Source: Bdellovibrionales bacterium
GTDB taxonomy: Bacteria > Bdellovibrionota > UBA1018
DNA: 40,365 bases
NCBI GenBank assembly: GCA_016786465.1
Contig: JAEUWC010000001.1
Span: forward strand, 1 to 40,365
Direction of reading: 5' to 3'
In this document: piece after piece, positions 24,085-31,407 of the stretch
How positions within the stretch are numbered: the stretch's first letter is position 1
Layout: each line of letters begins with the position of its first letter
Notes under the pieces: generated by a model
The model's input: the letters and a program-made list of their open reading frames with translations, nothing else
Database searches by the model: none
Told to the model about the DNA's origin: nothing
Translations under genes and position numbers: made by a program

Positions 24085-26859
24085 ATGATTCAGCCCCAGA
24101 AGCGCGAACTTGCCAAAAGCTTTGAACCCAAGGGTTTCGAAACCGAAGTCTATCAGTTTTGGGAAACCCAGAAGTGCTTCGAAGCCCAGGATGAATCGGC
24201 GCCGGGGCAAAAAGCGTTTTCGATCATGATTCCTCCGCCGAACGTCACCGGCGTCTTGCATATCGGCCATGCACTGACTTTGACCATTGAAGACATTTTG
24301 ACCCGTTGGCGCCGCATGCACGGCGACAATACATTGTGGCTTCCCGGAACCGATCACGCCGGGATTGCGACGCAAGCGCAGGTGGAAAAGGCCATTGCCA
24401 AAGAAGGCAAAGGTCCGTCCGGTCGACCCATGACCCGTCACGATATGGGTCGTGAAGCTTTTTTAAAACGCGTCTGGAAATGGAAAGAAGATCACGGATC
24501 TTCAATCGTTCGGCAAATGCGTCGGTTAGGAGCGTCCGTCGATTGGTCGCGTGAACGCTTCACGATGGATGAAGGCTTGTCTAAGGCCGTTCGTGAAGTC
24601 TTTGTGAAATTGTATGAAGACGGCCTGATTTACCGCGGAGAGCGCATCATCAATTGGTGCGTGCGCTGTCAAACAGCGCTTTCGGATCTGGAAGTCGTGC
24701 CAACCGATCGCAAGGGGTCATTCTGGCACATTCGTTATTCGGTTGAAGGCGGCGGGGCTGACGTGGTGATTGCGACCACGCGTCCGGAAACATTGCTAGG
24801 CGATTCGGCAGTTGCGGTTCACCCCGACGACGATCGCTACAAGCATCTTCATGGCAAGAAAATGGTTTTGCCGCTTTTGGGCCGAAAGATTCCGCTGATC
24901 ACCGACGAATACGTCGATCGAGAGTTTGGAAGTGGCGCTTTGAAGGTCACTCCGGCCCATGATTTTAACGATTCGGACTTGGGCAAGAAGCATGGCTTGG
25001 AATTCATCCAGGTCATGGGTCTTGACGGAAAGATCACCGCAGCCGGCGGTCCGTATGCGGGGCTGAAATTTGCCGAAGCCCGCGAGAAAATCATCGCTGA
25101 TTTAGAAGCCGCAGGAATCTTGGTCAAAGTCGAACCGCATTCGCACAAAGTCGGTCTTTGCCAGCGCTGCGATACGGTCGCTGAACCCGTGATGTCCAAG
25201 CAGTGGTTTGTGAAGATCGCGCCTTTGGCGAAGCCAGCGATCGAAGCGGTGGAAACTGGAAAAATTCAGTTCAGTCCGAAATCTTGGGAAAAGACTTACT
25301 TTGAATGGATGTACAACATCCGCGACTGGTGTATTTCGCGCCAGCTTTGGTGGGGCCATCAGATTCCGGCCTGGTACTGCGGAAAATGCGAGGCGGTTTC
25401 GGTTTTGCGAACGGCGCCGACGAAGTGTCCATCTTGCGGCGCGGGTGCTTCAGATTTGCGCCAAGACGAAGACGTTTTGGATACCTGGTTTAGTTCGGGA
25501 CTTTGGACCTTTTCGACGCTGGGCTGGCCTGAAAAGACGAAGGCTTTGAAAACGTTTTATCCGAATTCCATTATGGAAACGGGATTTGACATCATCTTTT
25601 TTTGGGTCGCCCGGATGATCATGATGGGAATCCACTTCATGAAGGACGTTCCTTTTCACAAAGTTTACCTTCACGCGATGGTTCGTGACGAAAAGGGTGA
25701 AAAGATGTCCAAGTCCAAAGGCAACGTCATTGATCCGCTGATTTTGATGGATCAGCACGGCGCGGATCCGTTGCGTTTTACGCTGACGGCGATGGCCGGG
25801 CAGGGGCGCGATATCAAGCTGGCGGTGGACCGCGTGGAAGGCTACCGCGCTTTTTGCAATAAGTTCTGGAACGCGACCAAGTTCTTTCATCTGCAGATGG
25901 AACCTGAACAGGGCGGGCCCGTGGCTGCGCCCGCGGGCGGTGTTTCGGCCTGGATTTTGGCGAACTTTAAGAACCTTTCGCCGATGCACCGTTGGATCAT
26001 TTCTAGGCTTCAGTCTGTGACGGCAGAAGTAGAAGCGGGGTTTGCGGGTTTTGAACTGAACCTTTCGGCCCAGGCTTTGTATGAATTTACGTGGAACGAA
26101 CTTTGCGATTGGTACATCGAATTTTCCAAACTGTCGCTTCGCCGCGGCGGACGTGATCGCGAAGAAACTTTGTATGTTCTTCATTACGTCTTGGATGGCG
26201 TCTTAAAGCTGATGCATCCGATCGTCCCTTTTGTGACCGAAGAACTTTGGCAGTCGCTTCCGTGGACCGAGCCGGTTCAAGGCAAACATCGGGCTGCTCA
26301 CGGATTACCTCAGATCAAAACTTTGATGCTTCAGGCGTTTCCGGAAAAGAATCCTGCGCTGATGGATGAAAGTGCCGAAGAGACACTAAAAAGACTTCGA
26401 GCCGTCATCGGAGCAATTCGAAACTTCCGTGGAGAGCTAAATCTTTCACCTAAGGTTGAATTTGCGGTTAATTTCATGACTCCGACAGCTGCTTCTGCTT
26501 CTCTGATGGAACGCTACTCAACTGAGATCTGCGCGTTGGCGCGACTTTCAAATCTGCAGCCGGTAATGGGTGCTGCTGCTGAATCCGAATCCGTGATTCC
26601 TTTGATGGATCCTTTGATGGAACTTCGCATTCCTTTGAAGGGCTTGATCAACGTCGAAGACGAAACCAAGCGCTTGAAAAAGGAAGCCGAACGGGTAGAG
26701 GGCGATATCGCGTTCATTCGAAACAAACTTTCTAAGGAATCGTTTATTGCGAAAGCGCCCGCTGAATTGGTGGCAAAGGAACGCGCACGCGAGGCTGAAC
26801 TTATGGGAAGCCTAAAGGAAATCAGCGCTTCGATCGAGCGGTTGAAGAAACTGTCTTAG
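24085..26859 (+). CDS. valS: Valyl-tRNA synthetase
   Basis: ValRS charges tRNA-Val and edits mischarged threonine. The product (924 residues) has the class I HIGH motif at 59-62 (PPPNVTGVLHIGHAL) and KMSKS at 540-544. The CP1 editing domain lies between them (TTRPETLLGDSAVAVHP). A zinc-ribbon-like Cys cluster is present (WYCGKCE and CPSCG), followed by the anticodon-binding domain. The C-terminal coiled-coil arm is NVEDETKRLKKEAERVEGD to the end. An AGGAGG directly abuts the ATG at zero spacing. No other start codon lies between the preceding in-frame stop and this ATG, so the ribosome-binding geometry is odd. Confidence 0.96.
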   Translation: MIQPQKRELAKSFEPKGFETEVYQFWETQKCFEAQDESAPGQKAFSIMIPPPNVTGVLHIGHALTLTIEDILTRWRRMHGDNTLWLPGTDHAGIATQAQVEKAIAKEGKGPSGRPMTRHDMGREAFLKRVWKWKEDHGSSIVRQMRRLGASVDWSRERFTMDEGLSKAVREVFVKLYEDGLIYRGERIINWCVRCQTALSDLEVVPTDRKGSFWHIRYSVEGGGADVVIATTRPETLLGDSAVAVHPDDDRYKHLHGKKMVLPLLGRKIPLITDEYVDREFGSGALKVTPAHDFNDSDLGKKHGLEFIQVMGLDGKITAAGGPYAGLKFAEAREKIIADLEAAGILVKVEPHSHKVGLCQRCDTVAEPVMSKQWFVKIAPLAKPAIEAVETGKIQFSPKSWEKTYFEWMYNIRDWCISRQLWWGHQIPAWYCGKCEAVSVLRTAPTKCPSCGAGASDLRQDEDVLDTWFSSGLWTFSTLGWPEKTKALKTFYPNSIMETGFDIIFFWVARMIMMGIHFMKDVPFHKVYLHAMVRDEKGEKMSKSKGNVIDPLILMDQHGADPLRFTLTAMAGQGRDIKLAVDRVEGYRAFCNKFWNATKFFHLQMEPEQGGPVAAPAGGVSAWILANFKNLSPMHRWIISRLQSVTAEVEAGFAGFELNLSAQALYEFTWNELCDWYIEFSKLSLRRGGRDREETLYVLHYVLDGVLKLMHPIVPFVTEELWQSLPWTEPVQGKHRAAHGLPQIKTLMLQAFPEKNPALMDESAEETLKRLRAVIGAIRNFRGELNLSPKVEFAVNFMTPTAASASLMERYSTEICALARLSNLQPVMGAAAESESVIPLMDPLMELRIPLKGLINVEDETKRLKKEAERVEGDIAFIRNKLSKESFIAKAPAELVAKERAREAELMGSLKEISASIERLKKLS

Positions 26860-26883
26860 TTTTAGGCTTGCGGGAAGCCGCGG

Positions 26884-27101
26884 CAGTTGTCGGAAGTGTG
26901 TCGGATTTGAGCGGGGACACGGGTTGGGGTCTCTCTGTTCAGTTGTCGGAAGTCTGTCGGACTAGGTTCTGCTTCCGATACAGTCTTTCTGAATCCGACA
27001 CAGTTCCGACAGCTGAACAGGGTCGCGGGTACGAGGTGAGTGGGGCGAGATCCGACACAGTTCCGACAGCTGAACCGGATGTCCGACAAACTTCCGACAC
27101 C
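26884..27101. repeat. Cluster of five inverted/direct TGTCGGAA repeats (REP-like)
   Basis: Two copies of CAGTTGTCGGAAGT followed by GTGTCGGA or CTGTCGGA lie on the plus strand at 26884-26905 and 26940-26961, spaced 56 bases apart. Two identical 25-base copies in reverse orientation (TCCGACACAGTTCCGACAGC, then TGAAC) lie at 26994-27018 and 27051-27075, spaced 57 bases apart. A fifth, diverged copy is at 27081-27101. Copies 2 and 3 can pair over about 25 bases with a 32-base loop, and copies 1 and 4 could pair outside them. This may be a REP-like element, a binding-site array or a large terminator hairpin. Confidence 0.85.
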
Positions 27102-27157
27102 CTAGGTGTCAACGCGACGCGCCGCCAACTGATCAAAATTAACCCCAGTCAACGAAA

Positions 27158-27181
27158 TCAGGTTAAAATCAAATGACCTGA
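27158..27181. promoter_or_regulatory. Dyad overlapping the plsB upstream region
   Basis: TCAGGT and ACCTGA form a perfect inverted repeat around a 12-base spacer that contains a -10-like TAAAAT (27164-27169). The second half ends two bases before the plsB ATG, where a ribosome-binding site would be expected and none is seen. It could be an operator or a start-blocking hairpin. Confidence 0.35.
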
Positions 27182-27183
27182 CT

Positions 27184-28854
27184 ATGCAACCGTCTGACTT
27201 CCACGAGTTTGGAAAAAGCCATCCGATCATTCGTTTCGAAAAAGTCCCTACCGGAGACGGCGCAATCCTTCGTCTGGATCAAGTCCGTCAGCGAATACAA
27301 GCGGACGTGGTCCGGCAGACCCTGATTTCTTTACAAGGACAATCCCCAGATAATCTTTTGGGCGAAGCCCTTTATTCCGAACGCGCGCGCCTTCGCCGCG
27401 AAAAGCCCACGATCTTCACCCGTGGTCGATACAATCGTGACCGCGCCATCTGGAGCGAAATTCAAGCCGGCCTGCTGAAGCCTGTCGCGCTGGTCGACCG
27501 AAACCAATTGGTTCGCAAGGTCTTGAAACATTACGTTGAAGAAATCACGGGCCGTTTCAGCCAGCGCGTCTACAATTTCACCACAAACGCCATCCCGTTT
27601 GGGATGAATTATCTTTTGAACGCAGCCACGGTGAATCACCTGGTTCCTTGGAAGCTGAATCAATCGCTTCAGTCGCGGCTTCAGATCTTGGGTGAAATCC
27701 CGCATCTTCAGCGGCTGTCGCAAAAAGGCACCGTCTTGATGGTGCCCACGCACCAAAGCAACATCGACAGCATATTAATTGGCTACATCATTTACTTGAT
27801 GCAGCTTCCGCCGTTTGCCTATGGCGCGGGGCTGAACCTTTTCAGTAACCCCGTTTTAAGTTTTTTCATGGGCAACCTGGGCGCGTACACCGTCGACCGC
27901 AAAAAGAACAACGCGATCTATAAGGAAACGCTGAAGAACTATTCCACGCGAATGCTTCGCGAAGGGATTCATTCGATCTTTTTTCCAGGTGGTGGACGTT
28001 CGCGAAGCGGTGCCATCGAAACGAAAGTGAAACTGGGGCTTTTGGGCACGGGGTTAGAAGCCATGCGACTGAATCTGAAAGAAAACGTCGAAAAGCCCAA
28101 CATCTATGTGGTGCCGCTGGTGATGTCGTATCACTTCGTTCTAGAAGCTTCGTCTTTGATCGAAGATTACCTTTTGGAAGCCGGAAAGGGCCGCTACCTG
28201 CTTCACGGCGATCCTTCGAACCAGTTTAGTAAGGTTCTGAATTTCTTTTGGCAGGTTTTTTCGGCCAATAATGGAATCACCGTTCGCGTCGGTAAGCCGA
28301 TGGATATTTTCGGAAACTTTGTCGACGAAGACGGTCGATCCATCGGACCCAATGGAACGACTATCGATCCCAAGCGCTGGTTGATGACCCGCGGAGAATT
28401 TCACGCCGATCCCCAGCGCGATCACGAATACACGCGTGAATTAGGAAGCAAGATTGTCGAACGCTTTCACCGTGAAAACACGGCGATGACTTCGCACTTG
28501 GTTGCGTTCGCGTTTTTTGAAACCCTTCGATCGAATTATCCGGACGCAGACCTTTTCAAGTTCTTGCGCATATCCTTGGCTCAGCGTTCGATTCCTTACG
28601 ACAACTTTCTGCGTTCGGCCGAAATCTATCACCAGAAGCTGATGAAGCTAGCCGATCAGGGCAAGATTTTTGTTTCCGATTGGTTGATGACCACCGACAC
28701 CAAAAAATGGGTCGAAGACGGGATCAAGAATCTGGGAATCTTTCACGGAAACGCCGTTCTTCGCGTGAATGATGGCGAAATCTATACCGAAGACATGAAC
28801 CTTCTTTATTATTACCGCAACCGATTGGCAGGGTATGGGCTCGAATCACGCTAA
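27184..28854 (+). CDS. plsB: Glycerol-3-phosphate 1-O-acyltransferase (PlsB-like)
   Basis: The enzyme acylates sn-glycerol-3-phosphate to lysophosphatidate at the inner membrane. The product has 556 residues, shorter than E. coli PlsB (807). The acyltransferase block I is THQSNID with the HX4D pair His190 and Asp195. Then come GAYTVDRKK (block II), FFPGGGRSRSG (block III, EGGRSRTG in most; here a Gly replaces the Glu) and VPLVMSYHFVLE (block IV). No clear transmembrane helix is seen apart from a hydrophobic patch after block I. The 3' end overlaps gpsA by 20 bases, which supports the glycerol-3-phosphate role over a DHAP acyltransferase. Confidence 0.8.
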   Translation: MQPSDFHEFGKSHPIIRFEKVPTGDGAILRLDQVRQRIQADVVRQTLISLQGQSPDNLLGEALYSERARLRREKPTIFTRGRYNRDRAIWSEIQAGLLKPVALVDRNQLVRKVLKHYVEEITGRFSQRVYNFTTNAIPFGMNYLLNAATVNHLVPWKLNQSLQSRLQILGEIPHLQRLSQKGTVLMVPTHQSNIDSILIGYIIYLMQLPPFAYGAGLNLFSNPVLSFFMGNLGAYTVDRKKNNAIYKETLKNYSTRMLREGIHSIFFPGGGRSRSGAIETKVKLGLLGTGLEAMRLNLKENVEKPNIYVVPLVMSYHFVLEASSLIEDYLLEAGKGRYLLHGDPSNQFSKVLNFFWQVFSANNGITVRVGKPMDIFGNFVDEDGRSIGPNGTTIDPKRWLMTRGEFHADPQRDHEYTRELGSKIVERFHRENTAMTSHLVAFAFFETLRSNYPDADLFKFLRISLAQRSIPYDNFLRSAEIYHQKLMKLADQGKIFVSDWLMTTDTKKWVEDGIKNLGIFHGNAVLRVNDGEIYTEDMNLLYYYRNRLAGYGLESR

Positions 28855-29926
28855 AGATCCTTTCACGGGAACTAGGTCCCTGATCGATAAGGATCATCCC
28901 CTTTATAAAGAATACTTTCGCAAAGGAACTGTCGCGGTCATTGGCGGGGGAAGCTTTGGAACCACGCTTGCGAACTTGGTAGCTGAAAACTGCAGTGACG
29001 TGCGAATGTGGGTTCGCGAAGAAGAACAGGCCAGGAACATCAACGCAACCCGGACCACCAAGTACATTCCCGGAATTCCACTGAATCCCAAAGTCCACGC
29101 GTACAGCGGACCCGAAAGAATTTTCGAAGGTGGTGTGACGGCCGTGATTTGGGCGCTTCCGGCAAAGGTTTGCCGCGAACAAGCCAAGGCGCTTGCGAAA
29201 AACTTTCGGGGTGATGAAATCGTCTTGCACTCGACCAAGGGAATTGAAGACGGAACTTTGAAAACCCCATGCATGATTCTTCGAGAAGAACTTCCTTGCG
29301 CACGCGTGGGGGTGATCAGCGGTCCAAACTTGGCGGATGAAATTTCTAAGGGGCAGCCAGCAGCCACGGTGGTTGCTTCAAAATTCGACGAAGTCATTCG
29401 TGCGGGTCAGATTCTTCTGACTTCAAAAACATTTCGAATCTATGGGTCCAATGACGTTGTCGGCGTCGAATGGGCCGGGACACTAAAGAATATTTTCGCA
29501 ATCGCCGCGGGAACCTTAGACGCCTTAAACCTGGGGTGGAATTCGCGGTCCATGTTGATGACCCGGGGGCTTGCCGAAATGGTTCGCTTTGGCGCGGCCA
29601 TGGGTGGGGATGTTTCGACTTTCCTGGGCCTTGCGGGGGTGGGCGATCTTTTCGCGACTTGTTCTTCAAATTTAAGCCGCAACTACCGCGTGGGCATCAA
29701 GCTTGCGCAGGGGCAGAAGGTTGAACAGATCGTCGCAGAACTGGGATCAACGGCCGAAGGGGTTCGTACGGCCAGGATCGTCGCGCAGTTTGCGAAGAAA
29801 AAAGGAATTTCGATGCCGATCACCGATGGCGTGGTCGCTATGCTGGACGGGTCCGCATCCGCACAAGACGCGCTTCGGGAACTGATGACCCGTCCGCCGA
29901 TGTTTGAAGAAGGGATTCCCGACTAA
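28835..29926 (+). CDS. gpsA: Glycerol-3-phosphate dehydrogenase [NAD(P)+]
   Basis: GpsA reduces dihydroxyacetone phosphate to sn-glycerol-3-phosphate, the PlsB substrate. The Rossmann motif GGGSFG is at 37-42 after a 30-residue N-terminal extension unusual for the family. KGIEDGTLKTP and SGPNLADEI follow, and the catalytic Lys218 lies in GVEWAGTLKNIFAIAAG, where most family members have GALKN. LAGVGDLFATCSSNLSRN is the substrate-binding stretch. At 363 residues it is slightly long. Its ATG lies inside the end of plsB, and the overlap suggests coupled translation of two consecutive steps. Confidence 0.94.
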   Translation: MGSNHAKDPFTGTRSLIDKDHPLYKEYFRKGTVAVIGGGSFGTTLANLVAENCSDVRMWVREEEQARNINATRTTKYIPGIPLNPKVHAYSGPERIFEGGVTAVIWALPAKVCREQAKALAKNFRGDEIVLHSTKGIEDGTLKTPCMILREELPCARVGVISGPNLADEISKGQPAATVVASKFDEVIRAGQILLTSKTFRIYGSNDVVGVEWAGTLKNIFAIAAGTLDALNLGWNSRSMLMTRGLAEMVRFGAAMGGDVSTFLGLAGVGDLFATCSSNLSRNYRVGIKLAQGQKVEQIVAELGSTAEGVRTARIVAQFAKKKGISMPITDGVVAMLDGSASAQDALRELMTRPPMFEEGIPD

Positions 29927-29943
29927 GCGCAATTCGCGCGCAA

Positions 29944-30486
29944 TCAGTTGGGGTACTTCAGATAATAGACGTCCGGAAGATTGCGTGCGCGTTCTTCAAG
30001 GTCCAGGCCGTATCCCACTAAGAATTGGTCATCGATGGGGCGACCCACATATTTCACTGGAACTTCGACTACGCGCTTTGCGGATTTATCCAAAAGCGTG
30101 ACGATTTCAACGGATTCAGGGCCGCTGGCTTCCAGGCGATCGCGCAGAAATTTCAGAGTGCGGCCGCTGTCGATGATTTCTTCCAAGATCAAAACGTGTT
30201 TGCCGCGGATGTCGGTGTGAATGTCTTGCAAAACGGTGACCGTGCCGCTGGACGTGCGGCCTTTGCCGTAACTGGACAGGCGAACGAATTCGATTTCGTT
30301 ATCAAAAGTCAGGTGGCGAATCAGGTCGGCTGCGAAAACAAACGCGCCCTTGAGCACAGTGACCAAAACGACTTTCTTTCCCGCGTAGTCGCGGTTCAGT
30401 CTTTGGGCGATGTCTTGAACGGCGACATCGATTTCGTGTTTGCTGATGTAGCGGGTGAAATTCCGGTCATCCAGAAGCATTTTCAT
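29944..30486 (-). CDS. hpt: Hypoxanthine phosphoribosyltransferase
   Basis: Hpt salvages hypoxanthine and guanine with PRPP to IMP and GMP, taking up the bases released by PNP from the nucleoside operon elsewhere in this window. The product (180 residues) has VTVLKGAFVFAADL near the start, the flexible-loop SSYGKG, and the PRPP-binding VLILEEIIDSGRTL, where most members have VEDIIDTG. VKYVGRPIDDQFLVGYGLD gives the base-binding region. Its ATG overlaps the end of tatA by 20 bases. Confidence 0.94.
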   Translation of the reverse strand: MKMLLDDRNFTRYISKHEIDVAVQDIAQRLNRDYAGKKVVLVTVLKGAFVFAADLIRHLTFDNEIEFVRLSSYGKGRTSSGTVTVLQDIHTDIRGKHVLILEEIIDSGRTLKFLRDRLEASGPESVEIVTLLDKSAKRVVEVPVKYVGRPIDDQFLVGYGLDLEERARNLPDVYYLKYPN

Positions 30487-30700
30487 CCTTCTGTCCGCCG
30501 GACTGACTGGGCTTCGCTTTTTCTTTTTCGTCGTGGTCGGCCAGTTTGCGGTACTTGGCTTCTTCGACTCCGTTCAGGGAATCCTTGAAGTTCTTGATTG
30601 CCTTGCCCAAGGTATTGCCCAATTCAGGCAGCCGCTTGGGTCCGAAAATCAACAGAACGATGCCGACGATGATCAGGTGCTCAAAAGAAATTCCGAACAT
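30467..30700 (-). CDS. tatA: Sec-independent translocase subunit TatA
   Basis: TatA forms the pore-like part of the twin-arginine pathway that exports folded proteins. The 77-residue product has one N-terminal transmembrane helix (ISFEHLIIVGIVLLI), the hinge FGPKRLPELG, an amphipathic helix (NTLGKAIKNFKDSL) and a charged tail ending in Asp/Glu/Lys/Gly. ActB, encoded about 5 kb away, has an RRDFL twin-arginine-like motif and could be a client. No tatB or tatC is beside it. Confidence 0.92.
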   Translation of the reverse strand: MFGISFEHLIIVGIVLLIFGPKRLPELGNTLGKAIKNFKDSLNGVEEAKYRKLADHDEKEKAKPSQSGGQKDENASG

Positions 30701-30711
30701 ATGGGAAAAGA

Positions 30712-30738
30712 CCTATAGCGACGGGGTTGCCCTGTCAA
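30712..30738 (-). promoter_or_regulatory. Candidate tatA-hpt promoter
   Basis: On the minus strand TTGACA (30738-30733) and TATAGG (30717-30712) are 15 bases apart. The predicted start would be only about five bases before the tatA ATG, and there is no Shine-Dalgarno sequence. The short spacer lowers confidence. Confidence 0.35.
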
Positions 30739-30747
30739 ATCAGGCCT

Positions 30748-31407
30748 TTACTTGGCTTTGGATTTCTTCTTTTTCTGGGTCCATTCGCCCGATTCGTCTT
30801 CAACCCATACGCCCTTAGGCGAATGGTCTTGGAAGGACTTGGCAAAGGACTTTTGGACCGAAGCCATGGAAACCTTGCAGGATCCCTTGCTGGTTTCTTC
30901 GACGACTTCTTCGTAAAAGTCCTTACGTAGCGCGTTAACTTTGGCCACCATCTTTTCGATCTTGGCTTTCATCAAGGGTTTCACCTGGGAAGGCGTCTTG
31001 ATGACCAAAAGGCCTTCTTTGTTTTCGCCCAAGGTTCCATCGGCTTCTAGGGGTTCAAGATCGCCTAGGCTGGATCCCATTTCGGAAGCCAACTGCTTGG
31101 CTTTGGTGCCGTTGGTGACCATTTCGCAAGGTTTTGCAGGTGCTTCGTCGGCGTAGACTTTGGGAATCCCCAGAAGTTCGACGGGTCGAAACCAACTGGT
31201 GGGTTTCTTTGCGGCTTCTTCTTCATTGGGTTTATCGCCGTCTTTTTGTTTCGAGCGTTCCTTGGCCTTATAAATGTCGCGGACATAGTCATCAGCGGCC
31301 CGCTGAACTGCAGATTCAGGAAGATTGATGTTCAGCGTGAGGCAAGCGGACAGAACGAAAAAAGGAAGGTAAGCAGTCAGGGTCCAGATTTTCTTCGTCT
31401 TCTTCAT
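30748..31407 (-). CDS. DUF1318 / YdbL-like lipoprotein
   Basis: The 219-residue product has a lipobox VLSAC (Cys22). A short conserved stretch follows, NINLPESAVQRAADDYVRDIY, like the region after the lipidation site in DUF1318 and YnbE-type proteins. The C-terminal third is the DUF1318 (YdbL) pattern: VNALRKDFYEEVVEE, then a short helix and GVWVEDESGEWTQKKK. The middle is Lys/Glu-rich and probably a flexible linker. In E. coli ydbH-ynbE-ydbL form one operon acting in phospholipid transport to the outer membrane. Here this gene overlaps the YdbH-like gene by 92 bases and may combine the YnbE and YdbL roles (inference). The ATG at 31407 fits the signal peptide. Confidence 0.6.
   Translation of the reverse strand: MKKTKKIWTLTAYLPFFVLSACLTLNINLPESAVQRAADDYVRDIYKAKERSKQKDGDKPNEEEAAKKPTSWFRPVELLGIPKVYADEAPAKPCEMVTNGTKAKQLASEMGSSLGDLEPLEADGTLGENKEGLLVIKTPSQVKPLMKAKIEKMVAKVNALRKDFYEEVVEETSKGSCKVSMASVQKSFAKSFQDHSPKGVWVEDESGEWTQKKKKSKAK

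Larger units (their letters stand above)
26860..27183. other. Intergenic region between valS and plsB (324 bp)
   Basis: No credible gene is present. Open frames here are artefacts of the repeats and change frame between copies. The region holds five copies of a TGTCGGA-type repeat in two orientations (separate entry), a small GACAC/GTGTC hairpin at 27096-27110 and a dyad just before plsB. Confidence 0.8.

Noticed and set aside
26884-27101. CRISPR array
   Set aside because: Repeats occur in both orientations, there are only five, spacers are G-rich and not uniform, and no cas gene is near.
26862-27176. Open frames of 65-102 codons in the valS-plsB gap
   Set aside because: They are produced by the repeated TGTCGGA units on both strands, have no ribosome-binding site and show repeat-derived peptides only.
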